Part shown: piece by piece, positions 35,001 through 50,000 of the stretch
Position numbering within the stretch: the stretch's first letter is position 1
How the letters are laid out: every line of letters begins with the position of its first letter
From: Psoroptes ovis
Lineage: Eukaryota > Arthropoda > Arachnida > Sarcoptiformes > Psoroptidae
Reading direction: 5' to 3'
Assembly (NCBI GenBank): GCA_002943765.1
Contig: PQWQ01000026.1
Coordinates: 248,001-312,000, forward strand
DNA: 64,000 nt
Position numbers and translations under genes: made by a program
Notes under the pieces: generated by a model
Database searches by the model: none
What the model was told of the DNA's origin: nothing
Seen by the model: the letters and a program-made list of their open reading frames with translations, nothing else

Positions 35001-38000
35001 ATCGGTCGGTATGTGTTGAATTTTATAATAATCTAAACTATCTTTATTATTATTATTACTGCCGATATTAACATTAATTGATCGATGATTATTGCTTGCA
35101 GCATTAATATTATCGAAAGAATTTTGTTGATGTTTAAATATATGTTGATAATCATCTGGTGCAATCAATATTGTTGGTTCATCAATAGATTTGATACGTT
35201 GCAATGATGATTTGATTGTATAATTATTTTTCATTTTCGTTATCGAAGATTTTTTCTTTGAATTAATGTCATCTTTCGAATTTAAATTACAATTATTATT
35301 ATTGTTGAATGCTTTTTCATTAAATTTTTTGCGAACAAAATCTCCAACAATCGGTAACAATAGTGTAGCATCATCATCTGAACGTATTTGTTTAATATTA
35401 ATAGATTTTTGATTTTTATTTAAAATTAATTTATTATCATTATTATTGAATTTTTTATCATTAATTTTAATTAATGATGATGATGATTTATTCACCATCA
35501 ATGATAATGATCGATTTTTTGGATTTTGATTGCCGTTCGTATCGATCAATGGTTGATATTTTGATCGTAATAATGATGATGTTTCTTTATTTTGTTGTAA
35601 TTTAAATTTTGATAATTTCAAACCACTATCAGCCAATACATAATCACCTTCTTTCACGACTATCGAATTAAATCTTGATGGTATACGTTTATTAATGATT
35701 GTAGCTGCTGTTGTTGTTGCTGGTGCTGATGCTGATATTGTTGATTGATAAAATATTGATGATAATGCAATGTTATTATTTTTATTATTTGATCGATTAG
35801 TGTTCATTTCTTTATTTCAGTTTTTCAAGATTTTTTTTTTCGCACAAATTTTTTGAGAAAAATTCTTCGATTCAATTATTTCTTTCGTAGAAATACTTCA
35901 AAATTTTCGACATATTTTTCAATCAAACAAATTTATTCAACACGAAAGAAAATAATTAAATTTTTTCCACAATTAATTCTAATTGAATTTTCCATAGGAA
36001 TAAATGGGATATTTCCATTTTAAGGGTCAAAATTCACCCTAAAAACATTGAATTATTATCGTAATTCGAGGTTTTAAACCCTTCAATTCATTTTTAAAAA
36101 ATTGAAAATTTTCCAAACATTCTAAGTGTCGCCCTATTACATAGCATCACACACACACACACCCATATATAAGAGTATCAAAATCAATTGATAAGCCTTT
36201 GTTATATGCAATATTGATTGTCATTATTAATCGTTAAATGTATGAACATCATTATTCAAAAAAAAAAAAAAAAAAATAATTTTATCATCAATCGATTGAC
36301 AGAATTCTCATCATCAAATCGATGAGAGTAAATCATCGATATACACACACAATTATTGAATATTTGAATTATCGGGTTGTCCCATAAGTTCTTGCCGTTT
36401 TTTAAATTTTTTTTCATTTGAAAAACGACAAGAACTTATGGGACAATCTAATGCACTCACTCATAATTCATTTATTTTGATTTTCAGCAATATTTATAAC
36501 AGATACACACAGTTAAACTAATAAATCAATTCAAGTTTATTTATCAAAAAAAAAAAAAATTATTCTATTTATAATAATAATAATAATAACGATGATATAA
36601 TAATAATAAATAAAATTGAATTTTTCAATTATGATTGAATGAATTGAAGCAGTATTATTATTTTCGTGAATATCATCATATTGTTCAATAATGTTAATGC
36701 ACACTAAAGAAACATTTATATATATATGAAAAATGATGAATGAATGAAATGATATAATAATCGTAATAATAATAATAATAATGATTGAAACTTATCATTT
36801 TGAATTTTTACTTTTTCTATTATTATTTTGGTTGTATTCAAATTTATTCAAGTCAATATTATTATTATTAATAATAATATACTGTGATGGACAATGACGT
36901 GTTTAGGGCGCCACGTTCAGCACATCATGCTTTATTGATGAATAAAGTTTTTTTCTTTTAAAAGATGAATCATAAATGATTCATTGTTGTTTAGCTTTAA
37001 AAACAAACAACACATCATCATTCAATCATTCATTTTTTGTTTGTTGTTTTATTTTCATTGTTCTTTTTTTTTTTAATGAGTCTCCTAAATTTATAATTTT
37101 GAATAAAAATTATCAATTTTATTATTACAATCAAACCTATTGATCTTAGTTCTTGTTCCATCTTGCATCTATAATACAGGGTTTAAAGTTTTGATTCGTA
37201 GTTTTAAAATTGAATTTCGTAGTTTTGAATGTAATTTCAAGCCAAAAAATTACGAAATTTAATTTTAAAACTACGAATTAAAGCTTTAAACTGTGTAAAT
37301 AATAATATAATGATTTCATAATAATATTTTTATCGTTAATATTATATCAAACGATAATAACGATTTAATAATAATAAAATAATGATGATAATAATAATGG
37401 AAACTTACTTTCGATGCGAATGAAATGAAGCATAGGTAAAACTTTTGCCTTCATATTCCCCAAAAAATCTTGAATCACCTAAACGAATATGATAGATTTC
37501 ATTACCGGAACATTTCCCGTATAAACGATGCCATTCTTCATCCGATGTTTGACCTTCTCTGAAATTATAAATACGAAGATGATTATGATGGAAATAAGTT
37601 TGAAATTTCAACAAAATCGAATCAAATAATAAAACTTACTGTCCTCGTGATGTATGCAACAATAATGTGACCAATGTTGATGTACCAGGACATAGACAAT
37701 TATTGGCAAGTAATGCATATTTGAATTCATCTTCACAAACAACATGTTCTAATGAAAATATTCGAGTTTTTTGAAAGGAAAAAAAAGATAAAATAATGAT
37801 AAATCAATTATTGAAACATTATATTCACATTGTAAATGGGAAGAATTGAATTTTCGATAGTGGAAATAATGTAAGAAAATAATAAAATTATAATGAAATT
37901 ATTTGATCACAAAAAATAAATGCATGCACTATGAATGAATGAAACTAAATAATGAAAAAATGAATTGATTTTGATCAAATTTGAAATATTAATATTAAGA

Positions 38001-41000
38001 AAAAACTATTGAAGACAATGTATTTGAAATGAAATTTTTTTATTTTCACTTACCAGCAAATGCAACATGAATTTTATTTTCTGGACGAAATATTTGAATA
38101 TATTGTGGAACATTTGGTGCAAAATCTCTGACAGCCCATGATCTTAGAATGGTATGTTGATCCTTGATTTTTTGTTTTCAGTGATTGAAATGAATGATGA
38201 GCATTCATAATGAATGATTTTATAATTGTTCATCGAAAAACAATTCATTTTTTTCACATAGAAAAAATGAGAGAAATAAAGAGAAATATAATGGAAAATT
38301 TGAAATAAATTCAAAATTTTAAAAATTTTTTCAAAATAAAAATAATTACAGCAGCAGAACGATCATTATAATTACGTGCAGCCAATATAAAACAAGCTTC
38401 AGCTGCATTCATTCGAGCTCTAGTCAAATCAGTATCTTTCAAAGCGGAACCTTGTAAATAAATGACACGTTGTACCCATATTGGCATCTGTAATATCATT
38501 TTCATAGTTGTATCTAGTTCACATGGTGATAATAATACCACATAAAAGTCCTATTTTGAAATGGCACATAGAAAAATGAATAATGAATAATCAATTGAAA
38601 ATTGAAAGGATTTTCAAGAATTTATAAATAATTAAATGAATAAATAAATCAATGAAACATTATTATTATTATCAAAATTCACCTGTAATAATGGATGTGC
38701 ATAGAATTCATTTAGAAAATCCATCACAGTATCAGATCCAAGTGTTGTCGAACAAACAACAACATGTTTTTCAGTTTGAGCACGATGTGTACTGTTTTTT
38801 ATTTGATTTTAAAATAAACAAACATTAAAAGAAATGAATTAAATGAATAAATATCGATTTCAAATATATTAAATAAACAAACAAATAAATAGATAAACAT
38901 TGAAAGTAAATAAATATATGTCGATACTGAAAACATTGAAAATTTCATAAATTATTCCATAATTTGACTTTTGGCAAATTATTCGCCAATTACAAGCCAT
39001 TATCCAATGTTCATTATAAATTCTAATATAAGCTTAAAAACATTACTATCAATTAGTCATTAATGATAATAACCAAAGAGAAAAATGAAAACGAAATCAA
39101 ATCAACTAATTAATTAATCATAATTCCAGGGAAATCATGAACTTTATCGATAAAGAATCGATGAAAGTCAATGATTATCAGCAGCAGAAAATTGGAAAAT
39201 AATGATAAAATGCTTGAAATTCCCGTGTTTTTACGAGGCAATGTCAATGCATACCATGCAATGTATTTGGTCATTTTTCCCTGGGTAAATTTGGTACCAT
39301 TGAATCAATACTATCTCTATGTTATAATAACGATCATTATCATTATATTTTCATTTCATTCGGAAAATTTTTCGAGAGAAGAAAATCGAAAAAAGCTAAA
39401 TACAATTTAAGTTTGGAGTAAAAAAAAACATTGAAAAGTCACGAATTTCATTCATTGAATTGAATTGGATTTCATTGATTCATTCATTCATTCATCTTGA
39501 TTTCATTCATTTTCTTTTGATTCCAATATTATTATCATTACATTTATAATGGTTCAATATATTTTTGAAAAATCAAAAAATTATTATTGAAAAAAAAAAT
39601 TTTCTTTGATGATTCAAATTTAATGATTTTCAATTTTCATTTATTATCATTTTAGATATCATTTTAGAGATCATGACTATTATTTGTAACTATTATTATT
39701 AATGTATTTGTATTTGTATCGTTATTATTTGTACGATTATTATTATTATTATTATACAAAATACGTGAATGAAAATTTAATACTAATAATGATAATGATA
39801 ATATGATTTAAAGGCTAGAATTAATTGAGGCTAGTTTGTCATTGACAATTATTAACAATTCTTTCATTTTACGTTCAATACATTCAATCAGCTATGTTTG
39901 TCTATATTCTTTGATCTCTACTGGACAAAAGATACGTTCATTGAACAACATGATCGTTGATAACGAGAATTAGATCAAACAAAAATTTGATCAGACCAAA
40001 AATCTGATCAGTTTCATTCAAAGCTATAGCTTTGATTATAATTTTTTGATTATTTTCAGTCTAGATTTTCAAAATTGAAATTTGTGAAAAAGGATCGCAT
40101 GAAATTATCAAGAATCAGAATAATTTTTTCCAAAAATTTTGAAAAATTTCATGGATCATGGATAAATAAATAATTATATACTTGAACATGATATTATCAG
40201 TCTCTAAAATGGCAGCTAAAAAGTACTGAAAGGGTCTGAAAAAAAAACAATGACTGGATAGTTTGTCGAACAGCAAATTTCATGGTAAATTTGATATCAT
40301 TTTCTGGCTGGGAACATTTTTCAAAAATTTCTCGGAAAATTAATTTTCAGGAATTTCATTGAAATTTTTTGTTCCGTTTCGTTGTTTGTCCCATTCAAAA
40401 ATAAATTGAATGAAATTTTTCAAAAAAAAATGAATGCCATAAAGGTATTGGATTTAATAAAAATGATAAAACAAGTATTACAGACAATATACACCCTCTC
40501 TCTCTCTCTCTCTCTCTCTTACCTATAACTTCCACCAAGTTTTTGTCTTTCCATCCATGTATAAGCTAATTGTTCAAATTGTGTTGGTAATACAATCAAT
40601 GCAACACCAATCATAATGACCATAAATAATTGTGATGGCCAACGATCTGGTTTATAATCACCATAACCAACGGTGGCAAATGTAACGACAACAAAATAAA
40701 GGCTTTCGAATAGATCAACATTACGGCCACCAGCACGTTGAAAATGTTGAAAACCGCATAAACTTTTTTTTGGGATTTAATAAAAATGAAAAAATTTATT
40801 AAAAAATTGAATGGAAACCGTTCACATAAATAATTCAATTCCAAAATCAATTTCAATCAAAATATCATAAAGTGATTTTCAATTTATTTCTATCGAATGA
40901 TTGCATATGCAAATGAAATCAGCAAAAAAAAAAATAAGCCTACAAATCTCTAATAACATATGGGCACATACCTTGTAAATATTAAACATAATAATGTTGC

Positions 41001-44000
41001 CGATAATATCATTAAACGTTGTGATAATGCTGATTGTGAACGTTGCATGGCACGATTTAAATCATTCTTGAAATTTTGTACAGAAAAAAATCAAAATCAA
41101 AATCAAAATTTTTATTAAAAATTCAATTTGAATAATCACGGGAAAATTCTTGAGGGAAATTCATTGAATTTTCGAGAAAATGTAAATTTCATCAAGGCCA
41201 AAAATGTGATTATTGGTTGGTCGGTTGGTCGGTCGGTCATCATCATCATTTCAAATTGATTGATCAATTTATGGGCCAAAATGAAACTACACTGAAAAAA
41301 TAATGGCCATAATTTGTGTTTTATTTCATTTCATTTCACTTCATTTTGAATGAGACTAAATGTGAATGTAATAATTTTGCTTTGATTTAATTTTTGAATA
41401 TTCGTTATGTTTTAATGATGAAATTATGTAAATTATCAAAATAAAATGATCATTTTCTATGATGAAATGTTGAAAATAATAATAATTTGGGGCCTAAATA
41501 TTAATAATAATGTGGCCAATTACATTTTTCGGGTAATTTTCAAAAAAAAAAATTTTCCATTATTTTTATGATTTATTTAAATTTTTTGCTGGGTAAATGA
41601 ATAATGATATTTTCAAAGTTAATATCATGTTTTTTCACATTGAATAACCCTTTCGATAAAAAGTTTTTTTTTCGAGGGCCAAACCTTAATATAATTGGGT
41701 TATATATGTGTGTGTGTGTGTGTGTACGAATTCATTGAATCAGAAAATAATGTGTGAATAGAATTGAATCAAAAAAAGGGAAAATTTCGGATGAATAGGT
41801 TGAAAAAGGTGAAATAAATTGAAAAAAAATTTAAATATTAGGTTGTCCGAAAAGTTCTTGCCGATTTTTCTGATCATTTTCTACGATATAATCGGCAAAA
41901 ACTTTTCGGACAACCTAATACAAAAACAAAACGAAATCGAAATGAAATGCAAATAGAAACAAAACTTACAAACATATTTTCCAATGTATATTTTGCAATC
42001 CAACAATTAAGAAATGATGGTACAAATAAATTGCGTAAAGGTGAATAGAAAAACTATAGTTTAAAAGAGAAATGAATTGAAATGACATTGAATCAGAAAA
42101 ATGTTTTGAAAAGTAAATTTAAAATTGATTAAAAAGTTTTATCAAATTTAGAAAAATGATTATTTGACAGAATGAACAAAGATTGAACAAATAAACGAAA
42201 TATTTCAAGGGTTAGAACCTATTCAAAGCAAAAAAAAAAAAAATCTCTGTGTTTATTTTGTGAAATATTTTTCAATGAAATTTCTTTGAAAAAAAAAGAA
42301 AATTTAAACGAATTTCTCAAAAAATAAATAGAAAATTCCTAGTTCATTAGAATTATCAAATAATCAACTGTAAACTTTCATTATTGAATTTTAATATATT
42401 AGATTGTCCGAAAAGTTTATTCGGCTTAATCAATCGAGAGTTGCCGCATAAAAATTGGCCAAAACTTTTCGGACAACCTTGAATTGAATTAATGAATTTT
42501 TTTGTCAAAAAAAAAAAATCATTTTAAACTGAAATAATTATTCAATTTATTTTCATTCATTGTGTCAACACGTGAAAACAATAAGAGAAAACAAAAATCA
42601 AAAACAAAGAAAATCAATTATTGAAAAGAATCATTGATTTATGTGTGTGTTTGAATGAACAAATGAAAAAAATCCATCAATTCAATTCATTCAATTCAAT
42701 TCGCTCATCCAAAATCAAACTGAAAAAATCAATATTCAAATGTTTATATACATATGAAACTATCACACGGGAAATTAAAATAAAATAAAAAAAATTTACA
42801 AAATCTGCAGCAAAAAAACGAGACTGTAACCGGGACAAGAAATTTTGGATACAAAATAATCAAATAATAAACAAAATCAATATCCTTAAAGCTTATTTTT
42901 TTTGTTTGTTTTGGGAAAATTAATTAAGAAAATTTTCATTGTTACAGAATGTGAATATTGAATTGTGCAAAAGTATCGGAATCAATAGATTTAAAGCTAT
43001 TCTTTTCTGCAAATAGATCCTATGGTAGTACTGAATGATTATTATTTTTCTAATGATTTATTGAATACATTCATTGAATAAGCATATATTTGGTTCTACA
43101 GATAATAAATTATTCATAGTGCATGCTAACTATGGAAAAAAATTGAAATTAAATACTAATCATCAATCATTTTTTTAAGGTATTGAAATTATTTGGAAAA
43201 ATATTATGTTTTTTTTAAACCCTTTCGGATTAATATTCGTGCACAAAAATATACATACCGAAACAACATAAGGAAGATTTGTGATGATTTCGACGACAAA
43301 TTGAAACGAGAAGAAATTTTGTAAACAATTTCCCTGTAGTATTGAAATTGATGAGTGAAAAATTGAAAATAATGAATTTTTGGAAAAATTCAAACCCCCC
43401 GAAATACCTTGTTACTTAGATAAGCTAATAATAAGGCCTCCGTAAAACACAATACTGATATGATTGACTGGATTTGAAAAATTTGAAATTTGTTGTGAAA
43501 AAGTAGAAATTCAATGAATGGATTGATTAATTATTAATCATAAATCCAAAAATACCTGTAAAAACCAAATCACAAATGATCGATCAACCCAAATGATTGC
43601 ACGCCTTTTGTTTGAATATTGCCAAATATTTTGAATATATTTCAATCAGGTGAAATATGAAACATTTGAATTCAAATTGAATTTCAAAAACATTTCCGGA
43701 GATTTTTTCAAAAACATTTTTTTTCAGGCATTGAAAAATGATATTCAAAGATATTTCGAAAGCATATCATATTAAAATACACAGAGAAAAAAAAATAGAT
43801 AAATAAATGCATTAAATTTTTTTGGTTTCCATTATCGTTTCAAATATCAAAACTATACTCTACTGATAAATTACTCTTAAATATTTTAATATTTTTCAAA
43901 AAAAAAAAAAAAAAAAAAAATATAAATCAATGTAATAGGGTGAAATTGTATAATTTTTTGAGAAATAGAAAAAGATACTCACCAATTTAATGGTGCCATT

Positions 44001-47000
44001 TGTGCTGAAACATTGACTGGAAGCCATCTGTTATCATACATACGGCAATCATACATTGAATTATAATTTGGTGATGTTTGATTTGTTAAATCAGGTATTG
44101 GACATCCATGACTATTTGAATTGGATTTGAATTTAAAATCATCATATTACATTCATCATTATTATTCAATTCAATTCAATTCATAGATTTTTAAATAGAG
44201 ATATATTTAAATGGAAATGAATTATGTTGAAATATTGGAAAAAAAAACCGAAAAAATAGTAAAATTTCAAAATTAAAAACATAAATACACCAGAAAATAA
44301 ACACATGTAATTCAATATACACTGGAATTGTGTAACAAGCATTTAAATAGTGCAGACACTAAAAATATGAAAATATTGTCGATCATATGTGTCGTCAAAC
44401 AAGCCAAACAAACAAAGAAGAAATTTGAAATGAAAACAAGCCAAACTAAATAATAAATACAAAATGAACAAAAGAAAGCTTATTAAATCGATCGAATAAT
44501 GGACAGTTTATTCAGGAGAAAAAATATTATGTGAAACAATAATCAAATAAACCATAATAATAATAATAATAATATAAATAATAATGAAATTAAATGTTCT
44601 GGCAAATAGAAACAAAAAAAAGCCAAGCCAAAGCCAAGACAACACTATTCTTTATCTTGAAAAAAATATTAAATATTTAATGGAGATCAAAACAACCAAA
44701 TGAATAAACAAAAACGAAAAACAAAACAAAAAATTGAAAATATTCATAAATCTAATTAAATTTGATCACATTTGATCACATTTAGGACATCATACATTAT
44801 AATCATCATTCAAAATACAAAGGGGATTCTGGCATATTCTTCGGTTGTAACAATTCATAATTTCTAACAAAAAATAAAATAAAATATAACAGAATTTCTC
44901 ATAAGAATTTATTCAGCCATTCATTGAGCCTTTCATTCATTCATACATTGAGCCATTCATTCCCTCTTTATTTACTCAATTTGTTTGTTTATTTACAAAA
45001 TTATTTTCAATAAAAATAAAATTTTGAAAAAATATTTAAAAAATTCAAAAATAATCAAATTGAAAATAACAAATAACAAATGAATAAATATACAAATAAA
45101 TAAATAAATACAAACCACTTTGCCAACAATGGACCAGCATCGAATATAACACGAATCACATAGAATAAACATGTCAATAATTTTAATACAGTTTTTATTA
45201 TTCGTATTTGTAGACCTTGTAGATTTGAAGATTGTATTTGTTGTTCAATTGAGAATAAATAAGAAATGAAAGAAATAAAAATTTGATAAAAATCGAATGA
45301 AAGAATAATAATAAAGGATGAAAATGTGTTTCTTCTTGCTGGCAAATATGTTTGTTTTACTTCAATAAAATGTCAAAATATTTTATGGGCAAAATATGTT
45401 CAAAAATGTGCTATTTTGAAGCAGAATTTTTGAAAAAAATACAAAATAATAACAATTTCAATATTGTTGTTGTTGTTGTTGCTTTGAAAAAGCAATTTGA
45501 CAGTTTTGAATTTTTAAGGGTGCAACAAAAATCAACAAAATTCATTGTATTTTTGCTTCATATTTTTTTCAATATTTTTGATTTGACATAATCGACTACT
45601 GAATATGAAAAGGTTAGCCTGTTTCACTTGTGAATTGTTGTACAAGAGTAAAATAAATAAATAAATAAACATAAGAATACAGTGTAAACCTTTGAAACAT
45701 CAAAATTCAAAATCATATTTTTGAAAATAATAAACAACATCAACTTGAATTGCAAGTTTGTCGTAAATATTTAAGTAACTAATAAACAAAACACTAAATA
45801 CATCGTTGAAAATTGTGATGGAAAATCTCTACAGAAAGACCCTGACAACTTCCCTAAAAATCTCTCATTTTCTATGGATTGAAAATCTCTCCAAAAAAAC
45901 CTTTCAGAACCTTTTTGAAAACTTATCAAAAAACATCAAGGAAAACTTTTCAGGAAAAATAACCCTTGGAATCTAAGTACATTTTTGAGGCTGTAAAAAA
46001 TATATGGATTCGCTCTGATTTTTCACATTAAGATTCATGTACAGATATGTACAAATATTCAAACATTTTTGTCATTTTAACTAATCAAATGCTGCTTAAA
46101 TTTGTACGGTATTCATAGATCAGTGCTAGAATGTATTTAAAGGGTAAAAATTTGAATGGATTAATGTATGGAAAACTGAAATTCATTCATTTATTCATTC
46201 AATGAATACTTACTTGTACGTTGATTTTTAATGAAAAATACATGTAATTTTTCTTTGATTGTATTTTCATTTTCATAAAATTCAACACGAATTCTGATAT
46301 ATTTTGTTGGAAACAGATTAATAAAATAAAATAAAACAAAAGATAGAAAGAAAAAGAATTAATCGAAGAAATTAATTTAAGAAATTTTACAAAAATTATT
46401 AAAGATTTCTATTTCTATTAAGGAAAATGTATGGAAAAGAATCGCAGAATAGTTTCAACCATATAATATTTCATTCATCCACACGGAAAAAAAACAACAA
46501 AATAAATAGACAAAGGCCCAGAACGAGAGAGAATTAAATTGAAATTAAATGAATAAAGAAAGTGAAGCTGGAAAAAAATTGCTTAGTCATATGTTTTCTC
46601 CTAAGTAATCATCATCATCATCATGTAAATCCTTTGAAAAAAAAAAAGATAAATTCTTTCAAAGAAAATTTATTTTTCCCATAGAAAATGCATTCAAATG
46701 CGAAAATATGAAAAAAGAGAAAAACCCTTGACAACAACAAATATGATTTCAAAAGTTCTATGATTTATCGATTATTATTATTAGGTTGTCTGATAAGTTC
46801 TTGCCGATTTTCTTTTTTATTTCCTACGATATAATCGGCAAAAACTTTTCGGACAACCTAAATATTATTATAATCATAAATGTTATTGTTATTGTAATAA
46901 GACTACTACGAGAAAATTTTCTCATAAATTTTGCAGAAAAAATATTTTCGTAAAGAATAAGGTCTTTTCCACCAAGGGTTTTTCAAACAAACAAACCAAA

Positions 47001-50000
47001 CAAACCAAACCAAACCAAACAAATTGACCAAAGGAAAAATAAACATTTGATACTTGTGAAAACCCTCCGAATTCATCAATGCAAATTTGCTTATACACTG
47101 AATAATATTATTATTAATGCTTTTCGTTGTTTGTTGTTGTTGCTGTTTGTCCAATCAAAATTGTTTTTTGGAGACTTAATTCAAATTATGTATGAGAAAA
47201 TATGATAATATTGGAATAAATATTCAAAGAATTATTATGATTATTTGCCGATCATTCAATTTTTTCAAAATCGATTGTTCATCAAAGTTATTATTACGAT
47301 GATCATCATCATTCGTTGAGTGATTAAGTTCTTGTGATCAGCAGTATCTTTGTCAGCTAAATTTTTTTCGGGGGCCCATGTTTGCATGGAGCTGAAGAGG
47401 AGGAGGACGAACATTCAAAAATGTTTCAAGTGCAAACTTTTCACATGTTATAATTATTATATTGAATAGTTAAGAATGAATTCAATTAGGTTGTCCGAAA
47501 AGTTCTTGCCGATTTTCTAATGATTTTCTATGAAATGATCGGCAAAAACTTTTCGGACAACTTATTAGATCGATTTTACATTTTTTTTTTGTACGAAATT
47601 CAATTCAAATACTTTTTTTTGTTTGAATAAATTTATAAACTTTTAAAGTATTTTTCCAATATTTTTTTTTTAATTAAAAAATAATTGAAAATCGATTTTT
47701 GAAATTTTGTGGCAAATTACATGTATCATGTTGCAGTTTTTGAACAATTTCAATTTCAAACGATTCATAATCACTGATACAAAGAGATATATCTTTCAAA
47801 GATGAACCAAAAAAAAATTCATGGAATGTATTTGGAATGAATGCATCGAGTAGTCTGTAAATCGAGGCGTATTTTGATTGTAAATTTTTAAAATTTCTAA
47901 AAATCTTAAAGAATTTCATCCCTCCTTGAAAAAGTCTTCGATTGAATTGGTATAAAAGGCATCTCACACACACATTAATGATATAAAGGGCTGTCCGAAA
48001 AGTAATTTTTGACGATTATATCGTAGAGAGTAATTGGAAAATCGACAAAAACTTTTCGGACAGCCTAATATATATCAAAGATTTTCAATGGGAGAAAAAA
48101 TGGAAGGAGGGAAAAAAATCTGATATCAAAGATTTCATTTTGAAAAAGATTTTCATTTTGATAATTCATTTAATTTCTGTATATTTTCAATTGGAATTTC
48201 TCTTCTCAAATTCAAAGAAAACGAAGAAAAGAATTAAAAGGAAATTGCTTTTAAAATGATTTAAAATTGATTTTTCAAAGCAAAATTATATCAAAATTTA
48301 TATTAAATTGAAAATGGATTCAATTCAATTCAAACTGAACAAGAAAATTGAACAATTTTCAATGAAAAATGAAAATGATCCCATGAAATAATACTCAGTC
48401 AATGATAATTTAAAACGTATACAATATTTCAACTCTTATTAACCAGATATGTTAACTGTCAAATTTTATTGTTTTTCATCTTTCGATTCATGAATTTCAT
48501 TTCATTTCATTTTTTTGATTTAAATGATGAATAGTTGGTGTGGGGGTAAACATTTTCGGCAATTTTCGGGTACAAATTGAATTATTTTTTCTCTTTTTTT
48601 TTTTTTGAATGGAAATTTTATAATATTCAAATGTCAAGTATTTTAATGGAAATCATCATTTCGGAAAAAAAACAATAAAAATTCTCTAAGAGTCCATGCG
48701 GGGGCCACATCTGCATATGATCCTTTCGAGGGACATTTGCAATTATGACCAGTCAATAGCATTAGTTATAAACTGTCAAATTGAATCAATATACAAATTT
48801 CTTAAAATTGTCATTGAAATCGAAATCGACATATTTTTATTGTGTATTAGATTATGATCATGATGATAGAAATTTCAAAGAAAAAAGAAATAAAAATAAA
48901 ATAAAATGGAAAAATAATAGATTGTCCGAAAAGTTTTTGCCGATTTTTCTAATTATTTTCTACGATATAACCGGCCAAACAATTTTACAGACAACTTAAT
49001 AATATTGAAAATAACGATTGGTCAGTAAGTTCATTGAATAGTACTGAATAATACTCAATAGTCATAGTAATGTTTGATCAATTTGGTGTCCAGCAGTTGA
49101 ATACATGATAAATGTATTAAGCTGTCCGAAAAGTTCATTCGGTTTAATCACAATAGAGTTCAATGACGAAAATTGGCCAAAACTTTTCGGACAACCTAAA
49201 ATATGTTTTGTTCATTTCAATTTTTATTGTTATTTTGAAAAATGAAAAATAATAAAAGAATAAAATCAAAAATAATTGAAAAAATATACGACGAAAAAGA
49301 AAAAGAAAATAAATTTGTAATTTATTTTCTTTTTGTTCTGATGATTTTTATATTTTTCAAATTTAAAATGACATTCAATACATACATTGAATGGATAGTA
49401 ATGATATATTAATTAATACAATTTCTCAATAACAACAACGAAAACCCATGATAAATTCAAAATTTATTGTTTTTTTTTTTTTGAAAATGAAATTGTACAG
49501 TGAAAACAACATTTTCCCATTGAAACATATTGCTGAATGGCAGCGAAAATACACAGAGACAAACAGACACAGGTCAATGAAAATCAGAAAAATAAAAAAT
49601 GTCACATGCTGTGTTTCATTCAAATGTATAATGTAATTACATTATCTTGTATCATGTTCGATCGTATGTCCAAACATATATTGTCAAAGACAATCTAAAC
49701 TGTTATGTCAGGAGATTTGACAATGAAAATGTGAAAAAAAATGAAATAAGACACATAATGTTAGATTGTCCGAAAAGTTTTTGCCGATTTTCACGAGCAA
49801 CTCTATCTATTAAGCGTAATGAACTTTTCGGACAGCCTAATTACAGAAATATACATTTCGGTGGATATATTTTGTCTTTATTTTTCTTCATTTTCTTAAT
49901 ATATATTTAATTACAAATTGTATACGAATTATTATTCATTTTGTACAAAAAAAAAATTAAATGAAATAAAATAAAATTTGCTCAAGCACAACAGAATATT

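Noticed and set aside
34524..35807. Interpretation of the nested frame as an alternative SLO2 exon
   Set aside because: Joining exon 15 (phase 2) to the AG just upstream of its ATG gives an immediate stop, and the sequence has no resemblance to the RCK1-RCK2 linker.
44819..44863. Possible 45-base exon between SLO2 exons 3 and 4 (strong acceptor TTTTTTGTTAG, phase 2 at both ends)
   Set aside because: With the preferred exon 3 donor (AAGTG|GTTTGT) it creates an in-frame TGA, and omitting it gives the C-x-G-C match to known channels. It would work only with the weaker donor AAA|GTGGTT.
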